Below, piece after piece: positions 44,847 through 54,169 of a stretch of DNA of 64,000 nucleotides. Numbering within the stretch: the first letter of the stretch is position 1; each line of letters opens with the position of its first letter. This stretch comes from Acidimicrobiales bacterium (lineage in GTDB: Bacteria > Actinomycetota > Acidimicrobiia > Acidimicrobiales > JAVJTC01), in assembly GCA_040219085.1 (NCBI GenBank), contig JAVJTC010000023.1:1-64000 (forward strand), given 5' to 3'. The notes beneath the pieces were generated by a model. That model was not told where the DNA came from. It did not search any database and saw nothing but the letters and a program-made list of their open reading frames with translations. Position numbers and translations under genes: made by a program.

Positions 44847-47384
44847 ATGAGCGACGAGACGAACGAGCCCGAAACCCCCGACACGCCCGATGTCGAGAGG
44901 TTCCAGACGACGGGTCTGGTCGAGCCGATCGCGATCCAGACCGAGATGGAGCAGTCGTTCCTCGACTACGCGATGTCGGTCATCGTGGCCCGGGCGTTGC
45001 CCGACGCCCGCGACGGCCTCAAGCCTGTGCACCGCCGGATCCTCTGGTCGATGTCGGAGACCGGCCGCCGTCCCGATCGGCCCCACGTCAAGTGCGCGAC
45101 GGTCGTCGGTGACGTCATCGGCAAGTACCACCCCCACGGCGACACCGCCGTCTACGACGCGATGGTCCGCATGGGCCAGGACTTCAGCCTCCGGCACCAG
45201 TTGATCGATCCGCACGGCAACTTCGGATCACCGAGTGACCGTGCCGCCGCCTACCGCTACACCGAGTGTCGCCTCGAGCCCCTCGCGATGCGCCTGCTCG
45301 CGGGCCTCGACGAGGACACGGTGGACTTCGAGGCCAACTTCGACGGCAGCCACGACGAGCCGACCGTCCTCCCGGCGCGTTTCCCGAACCTCCTGGTGAA
45401 CGGGAGCCAGGGCATCGCCGTCGGCATGGCGACCAACATCCCGCCCCAGAATCTGGGCGAGACGATCGATGCCGTGGTGCATCTGCTCGAGAACCCCGAA
45501 GCGACCGTCGACGATCTGATGGTCCACATCAAGGGTCCCGACTTCCCGACCCGTGGTCTGATCCTCGGTCGTGCCGGTATCGAAGAGGCGTACCGGACGG
45601 GTCGCGGATCCATCAAGCTGCGCGCCCGTGCCGAGATCATCGAGGACGACAAGGGGTCACGCATCGTCGTCACCGAGATCCCGTATCAGACGAGCATCGA
45701 GGCCATCGAGGTGAAGGTCGCCGAGCTCGTGAACAACAAGACGATCGAGGGCATCCGTGCCATCGACAACCAGTCGGCCAAGGGTGCGACCAAGCTCGTC
45801 TTCGAACTCAAGCGGGACGCCCCGGCCCTGGTCACGCTGAACAACCTGTTCAAGCACACGCCGCTGCAGACCACCTTCGCAGCGAACATGGTGGCGCTCG
45901 ACCACGGCATTCCCCGCACGATGAACCTGCGCGACCTCGTCGTCGCCTACGCGGATCACCAGATCGAGGTCATCACCCGCAGGTCGCAGTACCGCCTCGA
46001 CGAGGCGCGCCGGCGTGAACACATCACCGAGGGCCTGCTGCGGGCGCTCGACGTTCTCGACGAGATCATCGCCCTGGTGCGCGCGTCGGAGAACAAGGGC
46101 GAGGCCCGCGTGGGCCTGATGGCCGAACCGTTCGAGTTCAGCGAGGAGCAGGCGAACCACATCCTCGACATGACGCTGGGTCAGCTCACCCGCCAGAACC
46201 GGATCGACCTCGTCGAGCGCCTCGAGGCTCTGAGGCTGACGATCGCGGAACTCGAGGCGATTCTCGCGGACGACGCGGTCCTACGACGGGTGATCATCGA
46301 CGAACTCACCGAGATCCGTACCGAGTTCGCCAACGAGCGCCGCACAGAGCTGACCATCGACCCGGGTGAGTTCAACATCGAGGACCTCATCGACGACGAG
46401 GATCTCGTCTTCACGATGACCACCACGGGCTACGTCAAGACGGTGCTCGCGGAGGAGTTCCAGGCTCAGGGCCGCGGCGGGCGCGGTATCGCCGGCGTCA
46501 AGCCCAAGGACGGCGATCTCGTGTCGACCGTCATCCACACGACGGCGCACGCCTACCTGTTGTTCTTCACGAGTTTCGGCAAGGTGTACCGGCTCAAGTC
46601 ACACGAGGTCCCTCTGACGAGTCGCACGGCTCGGGGGACCGCGATCGTGAATCTGTTGATGCTCGACCCCGACGAGCGGGTGGCTGCCATCGTCGACACC
46701 CGCGACTACGAGACCAACCGCTACCTGCTGTTCGCGACCCGCAAGGGGCGTGTGAAGAAGACCAGGTTCACCGAGTACGACAAGAACCGCCAGAACGGCC
46801 TGATCGCGATCAAACTCAACGACGGCGACGAACTCGTCGAGGTCCTGCCGACCAACGAGGGCGACGACGTCTGCCTCGTCACCCGCAACGGCCGGCTCAT
46901 GCGTTTCGACGAGTCCGAGGCCCGTCCCATGGGGCGTTCCGCGGCCGGCGTGATCGGCATGAAGCTCAAAGGCACCGACGTCATCGAGGCGTGCGTTCCG
47001 GTACGCGACGACCGGATGCTGCTACTCGTCACCGACGCCGGCTACGGCAAGCGGACCGACTTCTCGGAGTTCACGGCCAAGCACCGCGGGGGCCAGGGCG
47101 TGACGGCCATCAAGTTGTCCGACGCGAAGGGTTCGGTCGTCGGTGCACGGTCCATCTCGCCCGACGACGACGTTCTGATGATCTCGTCGGGCGGCACCCT
47201 CATCCGGATGTCGGGCGACGACATCTCCGAGCAGGGGCCCTACGCCACCGGAGTGAACGTTATGCGGGTGTCCGGTGATGAGCGCGTCGTCGCCGTGGCC
47301 CTGATCGACGAAGCCGACGAAGCCGAGGAGTCCGCCGAGTCTCACGGTGTCGACGGGGCCGACGGCATGGACCCCGACTCCTGA
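44847..47384 (+). CDS. gyrA: DNA gyrase subunit A
   Basis: An 845-residue GyrA. Catalytic Tyr138 in AAYRYTECRL; the quinolone region HGDTAVYDAMVRMGQDF has Thr at the position equivalent to E. coli Ser83 and keeps the later Asp. The C-terminal beta-pinwheel starts with the GyrA box QGRGGRGIAGVK, showing it is gyrase rather than topoisomerase IV. No intein. An acidic tail (EADEAEESAESHGVDG) follows. GGAG lies about seven bases before the ATG. Confidence 0.97.
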   Translation: MSDETNEPETPDTPDVERFQTTGLVEPIAIQTEMEQSFLDYAMSVIVARALPDARDGLKPVHRRILWSMSETGRRPDRPHVKCATVVGDVIGKYHPHGDTAVYDAMVRMGQDFSLRHQLIDPHGNFGSPSDRAAAYRYTECRLEPLAMRLLAGLDEDTVDFEANFDGSHDEPTVLPARFPNLLVNGSQGIAVGMATNIPPQNLGETIDAVVHLLENPEATVDDLMVHIKGPDFPTRGLILGRAGIEEAYRTGRGSIKLRARAEIIEDDKGSRIVVTEIPYQTSIEAIEVKVAELVNNKTIEGIRAIDNQSAKGATKLVFELKRDAPALVTLNNLFKHTPLQTTFAANMVALDHGIPRTMNLRDLVVAYADHQIEVITRRSQYRLDEARRREHITEGLLRALDVLDEIIALVRASENKGEARVGLMAEPFEFSEEQANHILDMTLGQLTRQNRIDLVERLEALRLTIAELEAILADDAVLRRVIIDELTEIRTEFANERRTELTIDPGEFNIEDLIDDEDLVFTMTTTGYVKTVLAEEFQAQGRGGRGIAGVKPKDGDLVSTVIHTTAHAYLLFFTSFGKVYRLKSHEVPLTSRTARGTAIVNLLMLDPDERVAAIVDTRDYETNRYLLFATRKGRVKKTRFTEYDKNRQNGLIAIKLNDGDELVEVLPTNEGDDVCLVTRNGRLMRFDESEARPMGRSAAGVIGMKLKGTDVIEACVPVRDDRMLLLVTDAGYGKRTDFSEFTAKHRGGQGVTAIKLSDAKGSVVGARSISPDDDVLMISSGGTLIRMSGDDISEQGPYATGVNVMRVSGDERVVAVALIDEADEAEESAESHGVDGADGMDPDS

Positions 47385-47448
47385 TCCCGTAGCGGGTTCG
47401 CCCGCCGTCCTCTTCCCCCGGCACAGGTCATACCGAAGGAAGGCGACG

Positions 47449-47757
47449 ATGCTGCGAGACGACGATGCCCAGGTGACGCCGCTGATGGCGGTCGTGATGG
47501 CGCTCCTGGCGGGGATCCTGGTGTTCGCCGCCCGTCTGGGCGTGCAGGCGGGCGACCATGCGCGGGCCGAGGCGGCCGCGGAGGCGGCTGCACTCGCCGC
47601 GGTCGTCGGCGACACCGCTGACGCCGGACGGATCGCGGCGGCGAACGGAGCGGTGTTGATCGCGCTGGAGGCGGGTCCTCCTGTGGTGGCGACGGTCCGC
47701 ATCGGCGACGTCGAGGCCACCGCGGCGGCCGACGTGTTGGTGCCACCCGACTCCTGA
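47449..47757 (+). CDS. TadE-like / Flp-associated small membrane protein
   Basis: A 102-residue protein with N-terminal DDDAQVTPLMAVVMALLAGILVFAARLGVQAGDHARAEAAAEAAALAA: a short charged start, one TM helix (about 10-30) and an Ala-rich helix, the pattern of TadE/TadG-like or helicase-secretion-neighbour pseudopilins. AAGGAAGG lies six bases before the ATG. It is inserted between gyrA and the DUF3566 gene, not usual for this locus. No other tad genes are near. Confidence 0.7.
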   Translation: MLRDDDAQVTPLMAVVMALLAGILVFAARLGVQAGDHARAEAAAEAAALAAVVGDTADAGRIAAANGAVLIALEAGPPVVATVRIGDVEATAAADVLVPPDS

Positions 47758-47809
47758 CGGTCCGAACTACGCGCCGGACGCCGTCGTGGCCTCCCCTACA
47801 CTGCCCCGG

Positions 47810-48532
47810 ATGGCTCTCGACAACGACGCGGACACGTCTGTCGCGTCGTCACCGGCGTCTGGCGGCGCGAACGGGTCCTCCGCCGGTGACGGTGCGGGAC
47901 CGGGTCCTGACGCGGCCGGTTTCATGCCGCCCGACACCGACGAGCAATTCGAAGCCACCATCGGGGCCGACGACGACCTGATCTTCGATTTCGCCGAGGG
48001 CGACGACTTCGACGAGGCACCGCCGGTGCCGGCAGTACCGCAGACGTCGGGGATCCCGACGATGGGGCCGCCCATCGCCCCTCCTCCCGGGCCCATGGCG
48101 GCGCGCCGACGCGCGCGCCTCCAGGCGCGCAAGGTGCGGCGCATCGTCCGCCATGTCGAGCCCTGGTCGGTCCTCAAGATCTCGTTGATCTTCTACTTCT
48201 GTCTCTGGCTCATCCTGCTCCTCGCCGGAGTCCTCTTGTGGAGTGTCGCCGTGTCCTCGGGGATCGTCGAGAACGTGGAGAACTTCATCATCGAGCTCTT
48301 CGCCCTGGAGGAGTTCACCTTCGATGCCGGCCAGATATTCCGGGGCTACGCCCTCATCGGCCTGGTCATGGTCTTCGCCGCCACGGCGTTCAATGTCCTG
48401 CTCTGTGTCTTGTTCAACCTCATCTCGGACCTCACCGGAGGGTTGCGCGTGACGGTCATCGAAGAGGAGACCGCACGCTTTCGGCCACGTCGCGGAGCAC
48501 CACCGGCGCGTAGCGGTCGCAACCGCGGGTAG
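47810..48532 (+). CDS. DUF3566 membrane protein
   Basis: A 240-residue protein: an acidic, proline-rich N-terminal half, then the DUF3566 domain starting RRIVRHVEPWSVLKISLIFYFC with TM helices about 118-145 and 178-203 and the end motif LFNLISDLTGGLRVTVIEE. The family is restricted to actinobacteria and sits after gyrA in many of them; function unknown, with links to cell-shape proteins in mycobacteria. ATG 47810 preferred; 47786 possible. Confidence 0.88.
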   Translation: MALDNDADTSVASSPASGGANGSSAGDGAGPGPDAAGFMPPDTDEQFEATIGADDDLIFDFAEGDDFDEAPPVPAVPQTSGIPTMGPPIAPPPGPMAARRRARLQARKVRRIVRHVEPWSVLKISLIFYFCLWLILLLAGVLLWSVAVSSGIVENVENFIIELFALEEFTFDAGQIFRGYALIGLVMVFAATAFNVLLCVLFNLISDLTGGLRVTVIEEETARFRPRRGAPPARSGRNRG

Positions 48533-48584
48533 AGCTGTGGGTGTCGGCGGCGGCGGCGTCCGCTAGCGTGACGCCCCGGATCGC

Positions 48585-48658
<74 letters not shown>

Positions 48659-48659
48659 C

Positions 48660-48800
48660 GTGCTCCAGCTCGTTCGACGTGCACTGACAGCGGCGCTCGT
48701 CGGCGGCGTGATCGCCGCCGCGGTGCGGCTGCGCGGCTCGGGTGGTGTCGCCCCGCAGAGCGGTGGCTGGCGCGAGCTCTCCGATACCGACCCGGTCTGA
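48660..48800 (+). CDS. tiny single-helix protein, DLW-39-like
   Basis: A 46-residue frame starting GTG two bases after the tRNA. It reads as an N-terminal helix LQLVRRALTAALVGGVIAAAV, a Gly-rich linker and the end GGWRELSDTDPV. This resembles the actinobacterial DLW-39 family, about 39 residues, which follows gyrA/tRNA genes and ends DLWAEATD-like. No clear ribosome-binding site is visible because the upstream bases belong to the tRNA. Reality of the gene is moderately supported by position and pattern. Confidence 0.5.
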   Translation: MLQLVRRALTAALVGGVIAAAVRLRGSGGVAPQSGGWRELSDTDPV

Positions 48801-48806
48801 GCGCCG

Positions 48807-49796
48807 ATGCGACTCGTTGTCGTCGGAACCGGCGCGGTGGGTCGGCGCGTCGCCCGTGGTCTGGCCACATCGCCTCGTGCCCGCAGCGTCGTGCTGGTTT
48901 CACGCTCACCTGAGCGAGCGGCGCGCACGGCCGCCCGGATCGGTGGCCGCTGTGAAGCCGCTGGGGATCTCACCGAGGCCCTCGCCACCGACCCTGACGC
49001 CGTCGTCGTCGCCACGCCGGCTGGGACTCAGGGGCGGGTGGTCCGTGAAGCGCTCATGGCGTTGGTGCCCGCGGTCACGACAGCGGACACACCTGGTGAG
49101 ATCCGCGAACTCCTGGCCCTCGACGCGGAAGCACGCGAGCGGGGGGTGCCCGTCGCCGTGGGGGCGGCCTACTCGCCCGGCCTGACGTGTTTGTTGGCGG
49201 CGCGGGCGGCCGAGGGCTTCGACGAGGTCACCGAGATCCACGTGGCCCGCCACGGTGCGGGAGGGCCGGCGTGCGCACGGGCCTATCACGCCGCACTCGG
49301 ATCGGCGGGGGTCGGATGGCGTGATGGCACCTTCATCCGTCGCACCGGCGGGAGCGGCCGGGAACTGTGCTGGTTCCCGGGACCCGTCGGCGCCCTCGAC
49401 TGCTATCGGGCGGCGCTCGGTGAGCCCCTGGTCCTGCACCCGGCCTTCAGAGAAGTCACCCGGATCACGGCGCGACGCGCGGCGCGGCGCCGGGACCGTT
49501 TCACCGCGCGCCTGCCGATGCTCGGACCACCACCCCAGGAAGGCGGTGTCGGTGCGGTCCGGGTCGAGGTGAGAGGTCGCCGTGACGGCGGTACCACCGC
49601 TGTCGTGCTGGGCTCCTTCGGCCGTCCCTCGGTGGCTGCCGCCGCCGTGGCCGCAGCGACGGCGCTCGTCGTGGGTTCCGGTGGGTGGCTCCATCGTGGC
49701 GCGGCGGGCCTCGCCACCGGTGCGCCGGTGCGGGCCACGCTCGCCGAGATCGCAGAGGCGGGCGTGATGGTCTCGATCTTCGATGGTGTGCGCTGA
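48807..49796 (+). CDS. NAD(P)-binding Rossmann-fold oxidoreductase-like protein
   Basis: A 329-residue protein with N-terminal dinucleotide motif MRLVVVGTGAVGRRVARGLA and a second motif AVVVATPAG, as in saccharopine-dehydrogenase or Gfo/Idh/MocA-type enzymes. The C-terminal half (RVEVRGRRDGGTTAVVLGSFGRPSVAAAAVAAATA) resembles the substrate domain of saccharopine-dehydrogenase-like proteins. The substrate is not known. It stands alone between tRNA-Ile and the sigma-factor gene. Confidence 0.75.
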   Translation: MRLVVVGTGAVGRRVARGLATSPRARSVVLVSRSPERAARTAARIGGRCEAAGDLTEALATDPDAVVVATPAGTQGRVVREALMALVPAVTTADTPGEIRELLALDAEARERGVPVAVGAAYSPGLTCLLAARAAEGFDEVTEIHVARHGAGGPACARAYHAALGSAGVGWRDGTFIRRTGGSGRELCWFPGPVGALDCYRAALGEPLVLHPAFREVTRITARRAARRRDRFTARLPMLGPPPQEGGVGAVRVEVRGRRDGGTTAVVLGSFGRPSVAAAAVAAATALVVGSGGWLHRGAAGLATGAPVRATLAEIAEAGVMVSIFDGVR

Positions 49797-49931
49797 CGAG
49801 CGTGAGCGCCGGGGGCTTCACCCGTCGTGGGAAAGTGAGCGGGATTTCGCGCTGAGCGTGACCTGACGCGTCCGATCGGCCGATCGGACCTCACCTTGAT
49901 CATCAAATTTGGGTAACGGGACCGGTTTTCG

Positions 49932-49958
49932 CTCAAGCTTTTCGTCGTCTTCACCGAA
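49932..49958 (+). promoter_or_regulatory. possible sigma-28/FliA-type promoter
   Basis: CTCA (49932-49935) and ACCGAA (49953-49958) are separated by 17 bases. This is one base from the CTCA-N15-17-GCCGAA consensus remembered for FliA promoters in motile actinobacteria. It lies about 70 bases upstream of the FliA/WhiG-type sigma gene, inviting an autoregulatory reading. Confidence 0.35.
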
Positions 49959-50026
49959 GTATTGACCAGGAGGGTGGGTCCCGATGGGGCCGACCGGATA
50001 GGCGATGCGACAGGGAGCAGGGCGAA

Positions 50027-50908
50027 ATGAAAACGATCGGCGACGCCGTTGACGGCGCACGGAAGTCCGACACCGGGAGTCACGACGAGCTCATCGAGAG
50101 CCATCTCGGTCTCGTCGATCAGGTTCTGAACCAGGTCATCTCCCAGTTCCCCCGCCATGTCGAGCGCGAAGAACTCGCGCGGGCCGGTTCGCTCGGTCTC
50201 GTGGAGGCAGCCCGGCGTTTCGATGCCGACAGGGGCGTGCCGTTCGCCGCATTCGCCGCCCGGCGGATACGCGGCGCCATGCTCGACTCGGTGCGGGCCA
50301 TCGACTGGGCTCCCCGGTCGGTCCGTCGCCTCAACCGGGAGTTCGAGCGGACCGAGCAGGCACTGGCGGCGCGGCTGGGGGAGAAGCCGGACCTCGAGAC
50401 GACCGCGGCCGAAATGGGCGTGACGACCGCCGAGGCCCACCGCCTGCGCGCGAAGGTCGAGCGGGCCTCGGTGCTCGCGCTCGACTACGCGACCGTGGAT
50501 CTCGACGGCGATTCCATCACCCTGGGCCAGTCGCTCGCCGACACCTCCACGCCGTCCGCAGCCGAGACGCTCGAGACCCGGGAGATGCTCGGCTATCTCC
50601 GTGAGGCGATCGCCCTGCTACCGGAGCGGCACCGCATCGTCGTGACCGGGTACTTCCTGGAGGGTCAGACCTCGTGCGAGTTGGCCGAACTGCTCGGTGT
50701 CACCGAGTCGCGGATCTCCCAGATCCGTAGCGAAGCCACGGACCTCCTGCGTGAGGCGATCTCAGCGCAGTACGAGAGCGAAGAGACCCGGACCCCCACC
50801 CGGTCCCGGGCCGCCACCCTGGCCGAGGCGATCTCCAACGGCGGCGACTGGCGGGGCCGACTCGTCGAGTCCCCCCTCGAGATGGCCGCGCTCACACTCG
50901 CCGGCTGA
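50027..50908 (+). CDS. sigma-70 family factor, FliA/WhiG type
   Basis: A 293-residue sigma factor with region 2 (HLGLVDQVLNQVISQFPRHVEREELARAGSLGLVEAARRFD, about 27-67), the FliA-like FAAFAARRIRGAMLDSVRAIDWAPRSVRR, region 3 (about 105-150), and region 4 HTH (RHRIVVTGYFLEGQTSCELAELLGVTESRISQIRSEA, about 205-240). The class controls flagellar genes or, in Streptomyces, sporulation. About 50 further C-terminal residues are not typical. No flagellar genes are in the window. Confidence 0.87.
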   Translation: MKTIGDAVDGARKSDTGSHDELIESHLGLVDQVLNQVISQFPRHVEREELARAGSLGLVEAARRFDADRGVPFAAFAARRIRGAMLDSVRAIDWAPRSVRRLNREFERTEQALAARLGEKPDLETTAAEMGVTTAEAHRLRAKVERASVLALDYATVDLDGDSITLGQSLADTSTPSAAETLETREMLGYLREAIALLPERHRIVVTGYFLEGQTSCELAELLGVTESRISQIRSEATDLLREAISAQYESEETRTPTRSRAATLAEAISNGGDWRGRLVESPLEMAALTLAG

Positions 50909-51656
50909 CCACCTTCAACAGGTCGCGGTGCAGTGGGCCGTTCGAGCCGACGACGTCCCCACTCCTCGGTAGCGGCGCTCCGGCGAAGTCGGTGACCACG
51001 CCGCCCGCCTCGGGGACGATCACGTTCATCGCGGCGACGTCCCATGGGTTGAGGCCGGGATCGACCATCGCGTCCACGCGCCCGGTGGCGAGCAGCGCCC
51101 AGCCGTAGCCGTCTCCCCAGGTGCGTACGAGTGGCCCCGCGGCGCAGAGGCCGTCGATGAGGCCCGGGGGCAGGTATTCGAGGCCGCTCATGGTGATGCA
51201 GGCGCCGGCCATCGTCGCCGTTGGGCTCACGTGGCACCGGCTGCCGTCAGCGTGGCACCCCAGGTCGCGGGCGGCCGCGACGACCGAGCCCAGCGCCGGA
51301 AGCCCGATGACCCCAACCGCGGGCCCGTCGCCGTCGGTGACGGCGAGCAGCGTCGAGTAGAGGGGGACGCCCCGCGCGAAGGATTTCGTTCCGTCGATCG
51401 GGTCGATGATCCATGTCCGATCCGATGTGCCCACCGAGTCGGACATCTCCTCGCCGACCACAGCGTCCTGGGGGTGCCGGCGGGCTATCTCGTCGCGCAA
51501 CCAGGCTTCGACCGCGCGGTCCGCGACGGTCACCGGGGAGCCGTCGGCCTTCGCGTCCACCTCCAGGTCGGATGTCTGGAACCAGCGCAGGGTCATGGCC
51601 CCGGCTTCGGTGACGAGGGCGACGGCCTCGTCGAGGAGGCTCTCGAGGGTGGTCAT
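50892..51656 (-). CDS. inositol monophosphatase family protein (HisN-like)
   Basis: A 254-residue Mg-dependent phosphatase: VTVADRAVE, GEEMSDS with the metal-binding glutamates, WIIDPIDGTKSFARGVP (about 85-101), and the C-terminal NPWDVAAMNVIVPEAGG. Inositol-1-phosphate, histidinol-phosphate or PAP could be substrates. ATG 51656 overlaps the acyltransferase stop (ATGA). Last gene of the coupled operon; its end overlaps the sigma gene end on the other strand. Confidence 0.9.
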   Translation of the reverse strand: MTTLESLLDEAVALVTEAGAMTLRWFQTSDLEVDAKADGSPVTVADRAVEAWLRDEIARRHPQDAVVGEEMSDSVGTSDRTWIIDPIDGTKSFARGVPLYSTLLAVTDGDGPAVGVIGLPALGSVVAAARDLGCHADGSRCHVSPTATMAGACITMSGLEYLPPGLIDGLCAAGPLVRTWGDGYGWALLATGRVDAMVDPGLNPWDVAAMNVIVPEAGGVVTDFAGAPLPRSGDVVGSNGPLHRDLLKVVSRRV

Positions 51657-52681
51657 CGTGGGGCCCCGTCGTCTTCGCGTCGCCGCTCGCCGATCCATCG
51701 GTCCATCTCCAGCCACACGTCGAGAAGGTAGCGGGCGAACTCCCCGGGGTCCTCGGGGACCTCGGCTCGTGGGATCCTCCACAGCCGCGCGTGGACGGGG
51801 GAGCGGAAGGGGATGTTCCGCCAGGTGCGCGGTAGCGAGGAGAACGGTTCGAAGCCGGTGTGGCCGAGGATCACGAGGTCGGCGTCGGGGGCGCCCTGCA
51901 TCAGGGCGAAGGTCCCTGCCGGCCTCGGGGGGAGGAGGTACTCGAGCTTGCGGGCGGCCTCGGCGGCGGCGGGATCGGAGTCGCCGAGTCGCGCGATGGC
52001 CCGCTCGAAGCGCTCGGGGGTGCGGAACGTCCCCTCGGGGAAGATGGCGATGCTGGTCTCGTGGTCGGCGTGACCGCCGAGTTCGCGAATCGGGGCGAGT
52101 TCGCTCTCGCGGTCCCGCGGCGACCGGTCGACGAAGTGGTGAGGGGCGCGGTGCCCGACGAGGTCGAGGCACGGGTCCCACGCCAGGTCCTGCTTGAACG
52201 TGTGCAGCAGTGCGATCCGGTGGGGGACCGCCACCAGGAACGTGGGCATGAGGGCGTCGCCCAGGCTGATGTGGCGGGCGATGACGATCGCCGGTGCGGG
52301 GAGGGCCTGTTCGGTTCCGCTCACGCGCAGGTCCATGCCGAAGATGCGGATCATGGCCCGGGCGAGGCCGCCCACCCACCAACGTTGCAGGGCGTGGTGG
52401 GCGTTCTGGAAGCGTCGCCGGCCCATCGCCAGTCCGAAGCCCGAGAGGACCCACAGGAGGCCGAGCGTGGTCAGCCCGACGACCTCGCGATAGAGGTACG
52501 CACCGGCGAACGCCCAGGCCCGGAGGAAGCGGCGCCGTCGGATCCCCCCGATGAGATCCGCGAGGGCGAGCACCGGCACCAGCAGCGGCGCGCTGACGAC
52601 GTACAGGCCGGCGCTGGTGAACATGGCGGGCACCGTCACCGCCCGGCGCCGCAGCCTCCCCGGGATCTTCTTGGAGCTCAC
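51653..52681 (-). CDS. 1-acyl-sn-glycerol-3-phosphate acyltransferase-like (PlsC domain)
   Basis: A 342-residue membrane acyltransferase. TM segments lie about 17-42 and 55-85. The PlsC catalytic motif H-x4-D appears as VIARHISLGDAL and the glycerol-phosphate motif as IFPEGTFRTPERFERA. It should acylate a lysophosphatidic-acid-type substrate at the inner membrane. The GTG start overlaps the kynB stop (GTGA). Confidence 0.87.
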   Translation of the reverse strand: MSSKKIPGRLRRRAVTVPAMFTSAGLYVVSAPLLVPVLALADLIGGIRRRRFLRAWAFAGAYLYREVVGLTTLGLLWVLSGFGLAMGRRRFQNAHHALQRWWVGGLARAMIRIFGMDLRVSGTEQALPAPAIVIARHISLGDALMPTFLVAVPHRIALLHTFKQDLAWDPCLDLVGHRAPHHFVDRSPRDRESELAPIRELGGHADHETSIAIFPEGTFRTPERFERAIARLGDSDPAAAEAARKLEYLLPPRPAGTFALMQGAPDADLVILGHTGFEPFSSLPRTWRNIPFRSPVHARLWRIPRAEVPEDPGEFARYLLDVWLEMDRWIGERRREDDGAPR

Positions 52682-53346
52682 GCGTCCATGCTCTCAGGCA
52701 GCGCGCGCAGCACGGCCCGCACGGGGCTCGCGTCGAATCCGACGAGGCGCAACGGCAGCGCGATCAGTTCGTAGGCGCCATCGGGCACGTCCCGCAGGTC
52801 GAGACCCTCGAGGATCGCGATGCCGGCGCCGATGCAGGACCTGTGGGCGGGAAGGTCCTTCGAGGTAACGGGGTCCACGCTCGGAGTATCGACCCCGATG
52901 AGCACGGCGCCCTCGGTGCCGAGCCTGTCGACGAGTGCCGGATCCAGGGCGGCGAACTCCGAGTCGAAGTCCGCCGCGGCTCCGTCGACGGCGACGGTCC
53001 GGATCAGCACCCGCGCCGCGGTCGGGTCGTCGACCGGCGCGTGGTCCACGTCGTCGGGGCCGATGAGCCCGGACGCGGGAACCCTCGCTGTGAGGACCCG
53101 ACAGGGGCCGATGTAGGGCGCGAGAGCGACAGCGTCGATGGACGCCGTACCACTGACGACGTGGGATGGAGCGTCCGCGTGGGCGCCCACGTGGACGGTC
53201 CCGTGCAGAGTCGACAGAGTGACGCTGTCACCGTCGTCGACCTGTGACAGGACCTCGCGTGACACAGGGGTGTCGCCGGGCCAGACGGGCGTGCGAGCTG
53301 AGACCGGCGGGGAGATGTCGTGGAGGATCGGGGCGGGTGTCACCAT
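52678..53346 (-). CDS. kynB: kynurenine formamidase
   Basis: A 222-residue cyclase-family metal hydrolase. The metal-binding HxGxHxDAPSH motif is HVGAHADAPSH with His52, His56 and Asp58; LIGVDTPSVDPVTSKDLPAHR is the family's second conserved block. With TDO and KMO beside it the assignment as the enzyme hydrolysing N-formylkynurenine is strong. It starts 10 bases after the TDO stop. Confidence 0.92.
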   Translation of the reverse strand: MVTPAPILHDISPPVSARTPVWPGDTPVSREVLSQVDDGDSVTLSTLHGTVHVGAHADAPSHVVSGTASIDAVALAPYIGPCRVLTARVPASGLIGPDDVDHAPVDDPTAARVLIRTVAVDGAAADFDSEFAALDPALVDRLGTEGAVLIGVDTPSVDPVTSKDLPAHRSCIGAGIAILEGLDLRDVPDGAYELIALPLRLVGFDASPVRAVLRALPESMDA

Positions 53347-53356
53347 GGTCGGTGGC

Positions 53357-54169
53357 TCAGAACCGGTGTCTGATGGCCCAGAGGTCGGGGAAGAACGGCT
53401 GGTTCAGAGTGGCGAAGAGATAGGCGACGCCGCCGGTTCCCCCCGTTCCGGTCTTGTTGCCGATGGTTCTCTGGACGACCTTGAGGTGTCGGTAGCGCCA
53501 TTCTTGGAACCCCTCGTCGAGGTCCACCAGCAGCTCGAAGAGCATCCGGGAACGATGCTCGGCCTCGTAGAGGGCGAAGATCATGTCCTGGATCCGCTCG
53601 TCGGGCCGGTGCGGATCCGTCACGGGGGCCTCTCGCAGATCGGCCGGGATCGTGAGGCCGTGGTGCTCGAGGAAGTCGAGCAGGTGGTCCGGGATGCTGC
53701 GTTCGTGGAGGCGACGCTCCGCGCTCTCGAACCCGAACATCGTCGGCGGGTACAACGCGAGGAGGTCCGCCTGCTTGTGGCCGAGGACGAATTCGATCTC
53801 TCGGAACTGCAGCGACTGGAAGCCCGACGACGTCTCGAGGATGGACCGGAAGCGACTGAATGACAGCGGTGTCATCGTCTCGAGGATCGCCAGTTGGGCG
53901 ACGAGCGTGGTGAGGATGGTCTTCGCCCGTCGCACGAGGTGCATCGACCCCCAGACGTTGCCCGAGCCGAGCGCTTCTTTGAGTCCGTCCAGCTCGTGGA
54001 GGAGTTCGTTGAACCACAGTTCCGTCGCCTGATGGATGACGATGAAGAGGTGCTCGTCATGCTCCACGGGGCTCGACAGCGGCTGTTGCAGCGAGAGCAG
54101 CTGGGGGAGTCGGAGATAGGACGCGTAATCCAGGGGCGGATCGCCCCGGTCGGAGCCCGCGGCCGTCAC
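53357..54169 (-). CDS. kynA: tryptophan 2,3-dioxygenase
   Basis: A 270-residue heme dioxygenase opening the indole ring of L-tryptophan to N-formylkynurenine. Seen: DEHLFIVIHQATELWFNELLHEL with the distal His46, SSGFQSLQFREIEFVLGH, and WRYRHLKVVQRTIGNKTGTGGTGG, whose His228 is the likely proximal heme ligand. The GTG start overlaps the KMO stop (GTGA). Confidence 0.95.
   Translation of the reverse strand: MTAAGSDRGDPPLDYASYLRLPQLLSLQQPLSSPVEHDEHLFIVIHQATELWFNELLHELDGLKEALGSGNVWGSMHLVRRAKTILTTLVAQLAILETMTPLSFSRFRSILETSSGFQSLQFREIEFVLGHKQADLLALYPPTMFGFESAERRLHERSIPDHLLDFLEHHGLTIPADLREAPVTDPHRPDERIQDMIFALYEAEHRSRMLFELLVDLDEGFQEWRYRHLKVVQRTIGNKTGTGGTGGVAYLFATLNQPFFPDLWAIRHRF

Noticed and set aside
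45074-45180. gyrA Thr at the Ser83 position as sign of quinolone resistance
   Set aside because: Natural variation at this residue is common across phyla and does not by itself show acquired resistance.
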